From NCBI RefSeq assembly GCF_932276165.1, contig NC_063998.1, positions 6,894,501-6,958,500 of the forward strand: 64,000 bases of DNA. The letters are read 5' to 3'. The stretch's first letter is position 1; each line of letters begins with the position of its first letter. The notes under the pieces are model-generated. The model ran no database searches. It had not been told where the DNA came from and was given only the letters and a program-made list of their open reading frames with translations. This document shows, piece after piece, positions 24,524 through 39,893 of this stretch. This DNA comes from Plutella xylostella (lineage: Eukaryota > Arthropoda > Insecta > Lepidoptera > Plutellidae). Made by a program: the position numbers and the translations under genes.

Positions 24524-24720
24524 TAGATACAAATAGCTAGAAATAAATCAAAATACCTATGTATTACCATTAGTGCTATATATACATATATGAAATTTAG
24601 TTCCTGGGCACATCTACAGCTGGCGCTGATATCATCGTGTGACTGATAGCTCTATTCTCAGAATAATTAATGTACTCTGTGGTTACAGTCTCAATAACTG
24701 ATTTGCTGACGACGCGATCT

Positions 24721-25726
24721 AAAGCCCCATCCATACGCTTGCTGTTTGTCACAAACACGGCAAACAGCAAACAAAGTCACAAACACCAACCGCAATCACC
24801 GAACACAAACAGCCATCCACATGCTCGGCGAACGCTCATAACATTCCGAACCGGCAAACACGGCGGACGACGAGCTAATACTTTCGGGTTGACATTTTTT
24901 TATTATATAAATTAAAGTAAGAGAAAGAAAAAAGGAAAATAAGAAGAAAGCAAAGACGATTTTGTAATAATGGTGGCGATAATAATAATAATTAAAAAAA
25001 AAAACTGACTTCTTCTTTTTAATTATTATTTTATTTTATAGTTTTTAGTTTATTTGCAATAATTTTTAATCAAAAGTAAGATGCAAATGATACCAAAAAG
25101 TCCTACTAATCAATACGAATCATTCAAGCCTAAACACGAGGAAGTTGCTATATACTGTTGAGGAGTTCCCTTGACTGCCTTCCGTTTCCATCATCAGATC
25201 AGCTCAAGGTCACCATCATATTTTTTTGTTACAAGAACTATATTTATGTTTTTAATTTCATTAGAATCGGTTAATATGTGTCCAAAATGGAAATTCATAC
25301 CCTGTTTTTACCCGTTTACCCACCCTTAGGGGTGAGATAAAATTCTGAAAAAACAATTGGGACCACCTGGGAGCTCAACCCAATACAAAAAAAAAAGAAT
25401 TTTCAAAATCGGTTCATAAACGGCGGAGTAATCGGTGAACATACTACATTAAAAAAAATGCGCGTCAACGAAAAAGTGTAGCAAGTTGATACGTCCGCCT
25501 CCTCCAAGCTCAGCGCGCATACTGATCGCTGCCAGACGTGTGGATACGTAGAAAACTGTTTGCCGAACATCCTTTGATCTGGCAAGAAAAACCGACACCG
25601 ATGCCGAACACTGGCGAACACAAACACAAACAGGCAAACAACGACAAACACCCATCCACACGTCAGTGTTTGCTGTTTGCTGTTTGCTGTTTGCCATTGT
25701 TCGCCGAGCGTGTGGATGGGGTATAA
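24721..25726 (-). repeat. Right inverted arm of the composite element
   Basis: Reverse complement of the left arm, without the SINE. It ends at 25726 with the outer repeat and starts at 24721 with the inner CTAAAGCCCCATCCATACGC motif. Small differences from the left arm (single bases, short indels in homopolymers) show that the arms have begun to diverge. Confidence 0.7.
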
Positions 25727-26106
25727 TAGACCATTCATAAATCAAGCATTATGTGAATCATTCACTCACACTTCATTCAATATTCTGTCATATTCATTGA
25801 AATTGGTGTCTATGTCTCTATAATGTCAAACAACCTCAAACAACCAAACTTTTTGGTTTTGAGGTTGCCATGGTTACTATTTCTATCGAGGTTGTTTTTT
25901 GACATCCGTCATTGAAAATAATATCATTACGCCATGCCCTTTGAAAAACAATACAACGAACTAGATGGAGTGTCAGTGCAAAAGAAAGGACTCAACAAAT
26001 AACACCTCAATTTCTAAGTAAGGTCTTATTTTAAAATATTTTGTTAGAAGATTTTTCACTTAATTCAATAGTTCTCATTAAGTCATTAGGTTTAACTTCT
26101 TATATC

Positions 26107-26227
26107 TACTTCTGTGGTCTAGTGGTAGAAGCTCAGCTTCATCACCCAGGGATCCCGGGTTCGATTTCTAGGTAGGGCCATCAATTTGTGTTTCGATATT
26201 GCGGTTCCAAGTTAGGTTAGGACATTA
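26107..26227 (+). repeat. SINE head fragment
   Basis: CTGTGGTCTAGTGGTAGAAG with a B box GATCCCGGGTTCGATTTC, followed by ATCAATTTGTGTTTC, matches the first ~120 bases of the complete SINE at 52910-53287. The 3' part of the SINE is missing. It is not a functional tRNA gene: the acceptor stem does not pair and it shares the SINE body. Confidence 0.65.
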
Positions 26228-27917
26228 AATTAAAACTTTTATCTCGGTTTGACATTATATAAAACCCAGACAGTATTTCGCTTCATTTTTTATGTCACAC
26301 AACATCTAGTTCGTATATTGTTTATCAAAGGCGCTGTTAATTTTTCCATCTTGAATTCTTGACAGGTGTGTCAAAAGTCAACAACCCGTTGCCTGGTTAC
26401 CGGTCTTAACCAAGTCTTAGCGGAACCCCACAGCAGCAATTAAGTTTATAACCCGATCAAGGGAGTTAACCCCTTGATTTGGCATGGTGGGACACTCACT
26501 AACCTTAACGGTCCATGATGTAACCAAACCGAGGTATTTTTAACCTAACCGAATGGTGTGAAATTAGGCCTAAATACTTCGTAAATTTTATTTGGTTTTG
26601 ACATCGTGATAGGCCCCCCACAGGCTGGAGACCAAATAAATAACTGTCCCAATTAGATATAATTAGATATCGTTAATGTTATCGAGTCAAATGCAACGAT
26701 GAATTGCACTGCACTTACGCCGATAGACTCGTAAAATATTGAAATGTTGTTAGGAGCGTAACTAAATGCGTGCGACATATTGTGTGCAGTTAGCTTTATT
26801 TATACAGCTTCGATTTGGCACGCACGCTCAATGCCGTCCTCCTACACTGAATATTGGGTTTCATTGTCATTTTCAAATGTAACTACTGTATACTGATTCA
26901 ACTACAGGCACGGAATTCAACGATATTACGATTACTTATATATTGTAATTACAAGCATATGGCTCCTGAATACTCTTTACGGAACCCATTTTTCTCCGTT
27001 TTTGGGCGGGGCCCTAGTCAGGCCTAATCTGTTAAACATACACGTATATAGTTTTTGGTAAAAGTACTGGTACAAAGACTGGATTTCAGTATTCATGATT
27101 TACGTAACAAAATACCACGTTACTTCTTAATTCCAGCACATAACAACTAAAAATAACTACCACTCCGTCAAGAAAATTACTAATTTACGCAAATTAATGT
27201 AAACAAAACGGTGGCCGTAAAACGAACGTGTTTTCATTATTTATTAACCATTCGGGGGATGTTATTTTCTTCCCTTCAGTCGGCCCCTTGGTATAGTTAA
27301 TCCTCTGGATTAAAAGGACTGCAAGGATCAGCTTTGTATAATTACGTGATTTATCATCACAACATCGCCTCAAAGCAAATCTAATTTGTATTAAGTATTT
27401 GAAATTATAAAATGAGCTTAAATACTACCGTCTGTATACATCCAATAATAAGGCGGACAAGACAGTAAAGAACGTTTTATAAAATATACAAATGTAGGTA
27501 TTATAAATTACTAACAAAGCTATAAACTAACAAAGAGGGTAATAGTAGTAGTACATACAGAATTCTCACGGGGTCATGAGATTTTTTGTTGAGGTCAATT
27601 AAAATACATTTTGTAGATATTATGATGTAAGAACGTTAGATAAGCAAGTGGCTTTAAACGTAGTTTGGTAATATCCGTAATTATTAGCTATGATTATTTA
27701 CTCACATTATATAAGTACCTAATGCATGAATTGATAGATTGATTCATATTATTAGCCGAGGCCTTATCAGTTACAGCACCACTACTCTAACTCCACCACT
27801 ACTGTAATAACTGTCTCCAACGTATTATTTAGTTTTTGGCTGCACTCATAGTCAGATAGTAATGATGGCTAGATTAGTTCCTGATTTTGTCGTAAGACTT
27901 CAGTCGCGGCGACCACT
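26228..27917. other. No gene seen
   Basis: Non-coding, with chance ORFs only. No bounded repeat was recognised. Confidence 0.4.
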
Positions 27918-28070
27918 CTAAAGTCTGTTTTTTATTCTCAGATACTAAATTGACACATTCTGAACGATTCATGAACTGTCGACTGTTCTATTGGCGGGAC
28001 AATCGACTGTTGATGAACCGTTCAGAATCGATCAATTTAGTAAGATCTAAGATTAAAAACCAGACTTTAG
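27918..28070. mobile_element. Foldback MITE (153 bp)
   Basis: The two halves are imperfect complements: CTAAAGTCTGTTTTTTATTC on the left, and on the right the complement of CTAAAGTCTGGTTTTTAATC. Inner blocks TACTAAATTGA and ATTCTGAACG also pair. Part of it (GACTGTTGATGAACC) recurs near 8211. No ORF. Confidence 0.65.
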
Positions 28071-31000
28071 GCCCCAGTTAGAAACTCTGTCAAGGCATAG
28101 GCACGGGTAACTTTCATTACATACAGTTATTAATGCAACTAGCGGACAGTAATACCTGTCATAACCGTCACATTAACGACCCACGCTTCCTGTGGAAAGT
28201 GTGTTTCTTCCAGTATATTATGTAGCTTAGTATTGACAAGAAAATTAACCTAAGTGCACGTGCTTGTAACTTATACATAAGTAGCTACTATTTATAAATA
28301 AGTAGCTGCTAATACTTCAACCTTATTTACAATCATATCTAAACTACGAATAGCCACTATTCAAATGTATATTTTTAGCTTTATACCATTTATTTTTCCT
28401 CTAAAGAACCTAAACTTTTTAACCGTCGCGTCGTCAAAGCGAAAGTAACCTACCTAAATGTTTTCTTTCCTTTATTTAGCATGTAATTTTTTGACACAAC
28501 CTAAATTTTATACGAAACCGCACGGTAACCTGGAAAGTGTTGCCAGCGCCACCTCGTTGGAAGTCACGGATGCATGTGATCAATATGAGAGTGTCGCAAA
28601 GGATACATTAATGCCATTAGTCAGCGCGCTGCACTCTCAAGGATGTCTCTGCTTAAAGAAGATTGAGCGCAATGGATGGTGAAACACGGAGGTTGTATGA
28701 AAAGAAAACGTGATTTTTTTTAGGATACTTAGCTTTTTCTGAAAAATTGTGACCATGGTTTTAGTTGAGTTTGACAAGCTTTGATAAGAATCGAATTAAA
28801 TTTGATGGAGGTAGGTAATTATTAATATTATACACTTTTGGTATTCATTGACTGACGTAGAATTGCACTAAATTAGGAAAAAAGCGTTGTATCATGCTAA
28901 AAAAATATATAGATACAATACTTATATTTTTTTATTTTAATACTAGATATTACAGGGATGGGTCAGCATCATTTAAACTAGACATTCCAAATATATGCGT
29001 AGACGAAGCTTGCACGTGCACATTTTTGCATAAATATTCCTTGAGCATATTAGAATGAACAATAAACTAATGAATGCGTTTATTAAACGCACGCTTTGTG
29101 CGTTACTTTATTATTTATTACACTTTCATTTGAGTACCATGCGTGTAAACAGATGCTTGTCTGTTGCCTGTCTGTTTACAGCTATGTTTATTGTTATTAA
29201 AATGATATAAATAAAAAATCTGCCAATAAAATATAATGGGCACGTATATAAATTATTATGATAAAGTTAATTAAGAAAAAAATGCAGTAGACGTATTCAT
29301 CTTAGCATTTGTAATATTGCCATCTTATACTAAAGCTAGAACATTACGTACTTATTATGCACTTTCTCATAAACAATATTTTCCTACAAACTTATTACAT
29401 GCGCAGATCTTGTACCAACGAAATCTTATCCTTGTTACGTCACTTAAATATTGCATCTTTGTCATTTTCTCAAAACATTTCCAAGCTTTTGCTCTCAAGT
29501 TTGTGATCTTGGTAGGTAATATATCGAAAAAGGCTTGCGTAAAAAATAACGATCGATATTTTATATAAGAATTGCCGGAGTCTTACTCAAAGATGGCTTT
29601 AAATTAATTTGGCTTGTCGTTAGCATTTTGTTAACTGAATATAAATCCTTGTTTTAATTGATTACTGAGCGGTTTTTGTGTAAGACTGGGTTGCTCTTTA
29701 ATAGCCATGTTAGCCTCTTTTTCTGACCTCATTTGATAATAATTACTAGCGATATTCACAACCAATAAAAAATGTTCTTACAATCATGAAATAAAATTAT
29801 AATACCTTCACTGTATAGACATAGTGTGTGTTTAGAACAGTGTTCGGAATTGTTTTACCAAGATTACAAGAATGTCTTAACATTCTCCCACTGCAGGTAA
29901 CTCCACTTGTTAATTCCCAAACTCTACACTAGCGTAGCGGTTCCCAAATAGTGGTCCGCGGAACCAAAGGGTTCCGTGACAGGAGCTCAGGTGTTTCAAT
30001 ATTACTCAAGAATAATGAAATCAAGCACTTGTAACGCAAATGCAAGAACATGGATGCATGGTAAAAGATTCAAGTTATAGGCTAGTATTCCGTCAAAAAA
30101 AACGGCGAGCAAAAAAGGGTTCCGTAGTAAGTATTCGGGAGCCGCTGTCCCACACCGTTTATCAGCGATGGAAGCCGGCAAGTCCTTCCGCATCGCTGGA
30201 AGTCACCGCTAATAGGATTAAACCCGTCTCACGGCCTCCCACGTTCGCACTTTACACACGGGTTTCAGTGAAATAACAATGAATGGAAATTCAGAATACG
30301 GAACCGTTGGGTTTTTCTGTGAGGTTGAAGAGTAAATTGTAATGGTAAAGTATACCTACGAATACTTACAGGACTAAAGATCGACAGTCAAAGTACTTGT
30401 ATTTTATAACATATTAGAACAAAAACTTTACAATGTTACTATGATGCCGTACCCGAAGTACCTAATCACACATTGAAAATGGCTCGATAAAAGAGTTTTT
30501 AATCTAAACAAAAATCATGTGTATTTATAATATACATAGGTATTATGTATTAATTATTAACAGTTTCTTATTTAAATTATTAATAATAGTTTTGCGCCCC
30601 TTGTTATAAGAGCCAACTATAATCCTATTAACTCGGCAGAAGGCGCTTCGTCTCGCTAGAATATTGCCAACATTTCCTGAGCAATCTTATTACTACGGGA
30701 AGAGCTTTATGTACTTACAACATAATCATTATATAAGAATATTGAGTGAGGTCCCTTTGACGGTATTATGCAAACAAGTTTAGAATCATATTGGAAAGAG
30801 TCTCTTGAAAAATAAATAGAGATGGCGGTTTTGAAATCTAGTTTGACTAGAATCTTGCCATCTAAGAAAATAAAAATATTCTGGTATTCAATTAAATCCT
30901 TTGATGCCTTGGCCTGATAATAAAAAGTTAATTTGCTCTCGCTAAATTGAGATTTAAAATGATAGAGTACTTATCTTGATTCTTCTAGAAACAGTTTAGT

Positions 31001-32491
31001 GAATTTATGCCGACTTAGGTTGACTTATAATTAGCATCCACTCTGTGACGTTCTCAGCTACCTACATAATTATTATGATAACAGACCGACATTCCACGAA
31101 TGCCGGGACTCTATCTAGCAAAACAACAACACCCGGGCAAAGGCCGAAATAAAGACAAACAAAGACCACCCATTAGGCCATTCGCGGCCTTTTGTCAAAC
31201 AACGCACAGACCGGCGTGAGAGGGAAATTCCTATTTTCCTGTAACATTCAGCAGCTTTGCCACAATTAATCTCAGCCGTACCCACCCCGGGTAAAAATAA
31301 TGTTGCATTTTTCTTTTGTTTTAATAAAGTCGGTTCCTGTATCCATTGTAATTTGTAAAAAAAAACCATAAAGTAGTTATTATTCACTATTTTAATCATG
31401 ACATGTAAGTCTTATTTAAAACTAAAAAAAACTCAAATATTGCAATTTGATTTCAATTCAGAGGGTGGTGCCTCCGGTCACCGGTGCATGCTACAGTGAA
31501 GGTAGAAAGTAATGGGAGTTTTAATTAATTGCGAGCTGGGCATTACGCGTAATGAACCGGAATGTGACATGTGACGTGATTCTGTCATTTATCGGATGCA
31601 AAGAGAAGTTTTTTTTTTATAATATACCTAATTTTGCTTTCTAACTTGATATGAGCACAAAAATATAGCAAATAATAATAAATACGTATCTAACGAATAC
31701 TACCTGTACCTAATGTATAAGTATTAACCGTTTTATTTAGGGTATCAATAATGTAATATGTAATACTTTACACCTAAATCGCCTACAAAATTACCTAGAA
31801 GGCTACATTCGACGGTGGTGAAACACAATAACCATCGACATAGGATCGTAATGGGTGATTACGGACACCGGTCACTAACGAGCACGGTGCAGGTGACATG
31901 TGACATAATCGTGAGCTGTGATTTGTTACTCATCTTGTGTCCTGTAGGGGACACTCGAGCTTAGTGACGGGGTAGATAGGTATCGTGATGGCTATAGTTT
32001 TGTGAGGTTATATTTGTGATGAAATTAAAATGGCGACATAATAGTTATTATCTAAAGTGAGACCAAAATAGACGATAATTCCTTTCCAAGCCACGTTGCA
32101 ATTATAATTTTTTAAAAATGGCGCAAAAAATATTTACGAGTTGTGGATGAAGGCGACTAGTGAATGTAAAAAATAACAATAGCTTACCTAAACCTGAAAA
32201 TAAATTTGAATTAGTAGCGTATAAATCTCATAAAAGGTTAGAGTTTAGAACACTTTTCATCTCTGAAAGAGATTTCAATATTCTCAATACTGATAAAGCA
32301 TCAAATTCTAGTCACTGGCATTTCTATAAAATATATTAATAGGTAACATAAGTAAGCATGCCATTTGAGCTTCATACGTTTTTTCACTAACAAGAGAATG
32401 TCTGGTAATATAAATAAAATTACTATCATCAACATACTGGCGAACTCTAAGCGAATTTCTAAATAACCCTTTGACCAATCAGTCATCCTTC
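28071..32491. other. No gene supported
   Basis: Two small GC-richer patches, 28520-28680 and 30130-30270, both encode an ...S.SLEVT-like piece on the + strand and may be fragments of one unrecognised repeat. They lack splice borders or a family match that would make them exons. The rest is AT-rich non-coding sequence. Confidence 0.35.
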
Positions 32492-32580
32492 AGGGGTGTC
32501 ACACAATATTGTCGTTAGGAGTCAAGTGGCGGGTGACAGCCCATCAGTCCGGGCCACTAACAAATTGAGTGTCACCCCTG
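32492..32580. mobile_element. Short MITE with CAGGGGTG-type ends (89 bp)
   Basis: CAGGGGTGTCACACAATATT on the left pairs with AATTGAGTGTCACCCCTG on the right. CAGGGG ends are typical of hAT-related elements, but I see no 8-bp duplication next to it. Confidence 0.45.
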
Positions 32581-33108
32581 GACATGTTATTACGTCGATT
32601 TTTTAACGTAACGAGCGTCCGCGCGATATTGTGTTGCGTTAACGATTATAAACGCGTTGACGGCATAATAAATTGCAGTTATATTCAGGGCTACACTGTC
32701 TTTATGGTCGCGTTTTTGTGATTGCCTTTTTTGTAGAGAACTCATTGGTTGTTCAAGTGTAAAAAAGCGGTAAATCGTCTGCAAGAAGAAAAAGGTATGG
32801 CATAATACGGTCAAGATACAGCCACAGATTTTGGGGTCTAAATAAGGAGATTAAATAAATAAATAAATAAATAAATAAATTTATTTATTTCAAAGCCAAA
32901 AACATAAGAAAAGGAACAATCTTACAAAGGTTCATAAAATAAGTAAAGGCTGTACAGAATATGCTTAAATCGTGTCCCCTGATTCCCAAACTAGGTAGAA
33001 ACCTGTACGATGAGGATCAGCGGTCACTCACCGTGCTAACAAAGATACAACCTAAAAGTATATCAAAAGATATGCAAGAAAGTTATTACAAACAAGGTTA
33101 AGCAATAA

Positions 33109-36273
<3,165 letters not shown>

Positions 36274-36623
36274 TGGTAACGGGTGGTTACATGCGTATTC
36301 ATAAGGCGCCAATTACGATGATTTTTATAATAAAAATCAAGACCTGTGCCATAGCCCAAAGTATTTATATTTTTATCAATGTTTAGGTACATTTCTTTTA
36401 AATGTATTTTTATGTTTTTATTGGATGATTGGGGTGAAAGTTGTGTTGTACATATATTTGTGTTGTATTTGTTGTGTTTTTGTTGGTGGTTTGAAGTGTG
36501 GATGAGTGGTGTATAAGTGTATAAAAGTGATGAGTAGACAGATACATTACAGCGCAGAGTTATATTATGTAATAAATTAGATTCTATACATGAAAGAGTT
36601 TGACAATGGATAGAGAAATTTAG

Positions 36624-37595
36624 TCATTTTTGATTACGGAGTTCTCGCAGACATCCTTCAGAGCGTATTATAATTTGATTCCCTTCATTATTCTTGCGTA
36701 AAAATATGTTTCCGCTTGAAGACCAGCAGTAGGCATAATCGTTTTCTTTGGCGAATTCCCGTGCTAAATACAGAAGTCTCTTAGAGCTCGCAGATAGGTA
36801 TTCAGCCACATATACTGGTTGACGGTTGCCTGGGAGCCCAATCGTTTCGGTATTCAATTTATCAGGCACGGGTAATTTTTTATTAAATCCTTTTGATGCT
36901 GCGATGAAGCTTTGCTTCGTATGTACATGAACAAATTCTGCCACGATGGGCTTGGTAGTTCCGGGCTTACCAGGCAGACGGCGAATGTCTCTTATTTCTG
37001 AAGTATCAATGTTACAGCCTATGGTACGGCCAATGTTGGAGATAACAGATACGAGGTCTGAGTATGCTTCTTTGTCTTTAATTGGTATGTTCCTCACTTC
37101 AATGCTAGAGTTTCGCGAGCTCAGCTGTAGATCTTTCAGTTTCGTTTCAAGATTTTTTGTGTACTGATTTAGTTCAGACCTCTCTTTTTCAAGGTTTTCC
37201 ACTTTTTTTTTCATGTCTTCAAATTCTTTATTAATAAAATTTATAGATTTTTCGATTTCTTGGTTTGTTGAATGTATCTCTTTATTTTGGGTTTTCACCT
37301 CAGCGACGTCAGACGCAAGTTTTTGAAATATTGCGTTTTGACTCGCCATCATGGTGTTTAAAAGTTCTTTCTGGTCGTCTTGCCAGTTACGTAACATGCT
37401 CATCATATCTGCCCTTAGTTCTCGTCTAAAAGTGTCGAAATCTTTATTTGGAGAAGTATCTTCGTGAATACGCTTCTTCCGCGGCAATACATTAATGTGG
37501 TCGGTAGATTTGTTATATAGATCTGGCTCCGAGTTAACTCGATGCGGTCCGTCATCGACCGGGGTAGAAGGCGGTGTGCGTCGCACGATCGACAT
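36624..37595 (-). CDS. LINE ORF1: coiled-coil RNA-binding-type protein
   Basis: The 323-residue protein starts at the ATG at 37593-37595. Residues ~1-60 are polar with a basic patch (PRKKRIHED). Residues ~75-165 form a long heptad-rich helix (NKEIHSTNQEIEKSINFINK, then EFEDMKKKVENLEKERSELN), a likely trimerising coiled coil. The C-terminal half (SIEVRNIPIKDKEAYSDLVS..., then VYVAEYLSASSKRLLYLARE...) resembles the FP-protein-like domain found in many insect LINE ORF1s. Its expected role is to coat the element RNA. It lies upstream of ORF2 on the same transcript, and the frame is uninterrupted. Confidence 0.75.
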   Translation of the reverse strand: MSIVRRTPPSTPVDDGPHRVNSEPDLYNKSTDHINVLPRKKRIHEDTSPNKDFDTFRRELRADMMSMLRNWQDDQKELLNTMMASQNAIFQKLASDVAEVKTQNKEIHSTNQEIEKSINFINKEFEDMKKKVENLEKERSELNQYTKNLETKLKDLQLSSRNSSIEVRNIPIKDKEAYSDLVSVISNIGRTIGCNIDTSEIRDIRRLPGKPGTTKPIVAEFVHVHTKQSFIAASKGFNKKLPVPDKLNTETIGLPGNRQPVYVAEYLSASSKRLLYLAREFAKENDYAYCWSSSGNIFLRKNNEGNQIIIRSEGCLRELRNQK

Positions 37596-37654
37596 TATTA
37601 ACGTAGGAGCGACGGCTTACGATACAACTAGCGACAGTTCAAAAATAAATAAAA

Positions 37655-37745
37655 ATAAAAAAGAATATAATGTGTGGTCGAGGATTTGATCCCGAGTCTC
37701 TCTGGCAGAGTAGTGGGCTGCTCGACGAACTCAGCTAAATCTCAG
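37655..37745 (-). other. tRNA-like segment in the LINE leader
   Basis: On the minus strand, ATTTAGCTGAGTTCGTCGAG resembles an A box and CTCGGGATCAAATCCTCGAC a B box. They lie about 45 bases apart, just 60-150 bases upstream of the ORF1 start. No complete cloverleaf forms. It could be a SINE head captured in the leader or part of the element's own promoter. Confidence 0.35.
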
Positions 37746-38060
37746 ATACCAACAGTCGTGAAATATTCAATATGTTGGTGAGACAGTTTAAAAGTGAAGA
37801 TAGGGTACGTTGAGAAGATTACGAATGTAGTTTTTTGCGATTCACCGTCACTTCACAGAACTGCACTTTGATTAATTTATTGTTTCTTAGTTTTCTCCAG
37901 ACTGGTGATCACATATAGTGAGATAACAAGTGCACTGCTAACGCTAGGTACGGTGAACACTTCGACGTAACTCACAGCTTTGTACTCCTTGTTTTAGAAT
38001 TTATTTTAGTGATAATATACGGAGGCAATGACTACTATTTGACGTACGGCGAGTTTCGTT

Positions 38061-38679
38061 CGTTTCGAGATTTTCAATGCGTTGGTTTTATTTTCAATGC
38101 GGTTGATATTTATTTAACTGCAATGAGCTACTTCGCATGTATTTTCAGTTTTGCACTCGAATCATTATGGCGTGCCTAATACGCTTTTCATTAATACGCA
38201 GAGGGTTCCATAGGCACAGGAGGAGAATAAATATTAGTTAAAGCCCCTGTGTGGCCAGCTGCGGCATGTGCGGCCATCTTGGATTCCTGACGCGCTGCAC
38301 GTTCAGTGCACCAACTTCTGCTCTCGGAATTAATTAGCAAGTTATACCGTTACACACACACTTCGTTTAAGGCTCTAACGTTAAAGGATTAAATGTTAAT
38401 TAATTTCATAGAAATGCGTAAAAACTTTAGCATGTTAACAGTTTAACGAGACACGTTAATTAACCGCCCCGTTGGCACCAATGCAAATCATTGAAACCAC
38501 AATTTTTTCTCTTAGTGCCTTCATTTATTGCCATCATGATAAAATCTTCCGTGTGTTAGTTGGTATGATTCTGTACTGGAGTAGTCAGTGGTGGTTGCAG
38601 CTCAATTTACTTCCCTCGAAGTCTATTCATGCACCACAGTGATGATAAAAAAACTAACGTTTCCGTATCTTTGTTGCAG
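38061..38679 (+). other. Intron sequence upstream of the first visible sprint exon
   Basis: No repeat with clear ends. The 3' end shows the acceptor CGTATCTTTGTTGCAG before the exon at 38680. The 5' end of this intron and any earlier exons were not found. Confidence 0.5.
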
Positions 38680-39010
38680 ACATGCGTCATTCCTGGAGCC
38701 GCACCTGCAAGGCGTGAGGCGCCGGGACAGCCGCAGCTCCGACTCGGACCGCGATGAGAGATCAACTGAAGATGACGAGCGCTCCCTCCTGCGCAGCTCG
38801 CCCCCCACGCGGCTGCCGCCCCCGCCGCCCCCGCCCCCCGATGACGAGCCGCCCCCGCTGAGACCCCGCGAGTTCTTCGAGAGACTGCAACACCAAGCCA
38901 TGAGGGAAGCGCAAGAGAAACGGCAAAGACCCAGAGACCTGGCGTTGAAGGAGAGGAGCCTGTTCAGAACCCTAGACACAGACGGCAGCGTCGGTGACAG
39001 CCTCAGTCAG
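38680..39010 (+). CDS. spri: sprint (RIN-family Rab5 GEF), Pro-rich N-terminal exon
   Basis: This is the first visible exon of the host gene. It follows TTTGTTGCAG and ends at CAG|GTAACT. The frame enters with one base completing a codon and leaves in phase 0, matching the exon at 62183. The 110 codons are GC-rich, unlike the surroundings. They encode an acidic/basic Ser-rich stretch (RRRDSRSSDSDRDERS), a proline tract (SSPPTRLPPPPPPPPDDEPP) of the kind SH3 domains bind, and a charged helix (FFERLQHQAMREAQEKRQRP). Sprint/RIN proteins link tyrosine-kinase and Ras signals to Rab5 activation on early endosomes. This exon precedes the SH2 domain. Identity rests mainly on the downstream SH2 exons; the exon's membership is inferred from phase and strand. 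Confidence 0.7.
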
Positions 39011-39521
39011 GTAACTGATCCCCAACTTTTCCTTTTAAATCCGAACGTTGGAGAGTTTCATTCGAATCGCGAAACTTTATTCGTCCTCTAATGAACCGGC
39101 GCACGTCCGACCGCTTCCGAGCTTAGTTTATAGTTTTACAGACTTCTTTCAAAGTTTACTCGAACAGTTTTATACGGTTAGCTGTACCCCATTTGCATGC
39201 CGGATTGCATTAGGGCGGAGAAAAGCGAACGCAGCATTTACAAAGCGAAATATTGTATTTGGAATTACATTTGGCGTTTGTAGATTTCCTTTTGGAGTAG
39301 GAATGGGATAGAGGCGCGTGAATTCCTTTTATTTCGCTTCCATTACGGCGGCGGGAGCGCGAGTGGGGCCGTAACGATACATGAACGCAATATTTTTCAA
39401 TACTCGTCTCGTATTTGTGGGTACAATCGCATTTGCGGCTGCAATAGGCGTGCCGAGCGGAAAGGGTTTGAAGCGGTTGGCACTTTCATGATTCTATTTT
39501 GTCAGAAATTGCGTTCACAGG

Positions 39522-39885
39522 CAAGGGCGTACCCAGGATTTCAGCTAGGGAGGGGCAGCTCGTACCTACCTGTTTCGAGATGATGGTCGGTCGCGTATAC
39601 AATGTGTTGTTTTTCGAACCCGACAAACTTTAAGGGTGTATTCTACGAGTGATTTCATCGAGAAAACACCCCCACCACCAACCGCAAAAAGTCATCTCTA
39701 CCCAATAAAAATATGCATAACTGCTAAAAAGTTACATAAAATAAGTTACAAGCTACTAATCTAGATTTTGCGCAGAGTAGGTACTTAACACGTTTTTAAT
39801 TTCCACTTGGCAGAAGATTTACATTTATTTCATCTTCTAGGGGGGGGCAACTGCCCCCCCCTGCTCCTACCTGGGTACGCCCTTG
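39522..39885. mobile_element. hAT-type MITE (364 bp) with 8-bp target duplication
   Basis: Perfect terminal inverted repeats CAAGGGCGTACCCAGG and CCTGGGTACGCCCTTG are flanked by the direct repeat TTCACAGG (39514-39521 and 39886-39893). The 8-bp duplication and CA-GGG-type ends fit the hAT superfamily. Inside, a G run and a C run near the right end add to the foldback potential. Non-coding. Confidence 0.9.
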
Positions 39886-39893
39886 TTCACAGG

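Larger units (their letters stand above)
21875..25726. mobile_element. 3.85-kb composite element: long inverted arms around a THAP gene relic
   Basis: The outer ends are identical inverted repeats starting TTATACCCCATCCACACGCT, with a possible TA target duplication (21878-21879 and 25722-25723). Each arm is about 1 kb (21875-23303 and 24721-25726) and is the inverted copy of the other. Each arm ends on its inner side with a second, related inverted motif (CCCCATCCATACGCTTGC). Both arms contain the same internal module (TGTTCACCGATTACTCCGC... and GGAAGGCAGTCAAGGGAACT). The 1.4-kb centre holds a two-exon THAP-like coding relic. It could be one DNA transposon with long terminal inverted repeats, or two inverted copies of a MITE acting as a unit. 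Confidence 0.65.

Noticed and set aside
38623..38979. 118-codon minus-strand ORF with a glycine run
   Set aside because: Antisense of the sprint proline-rich exon.
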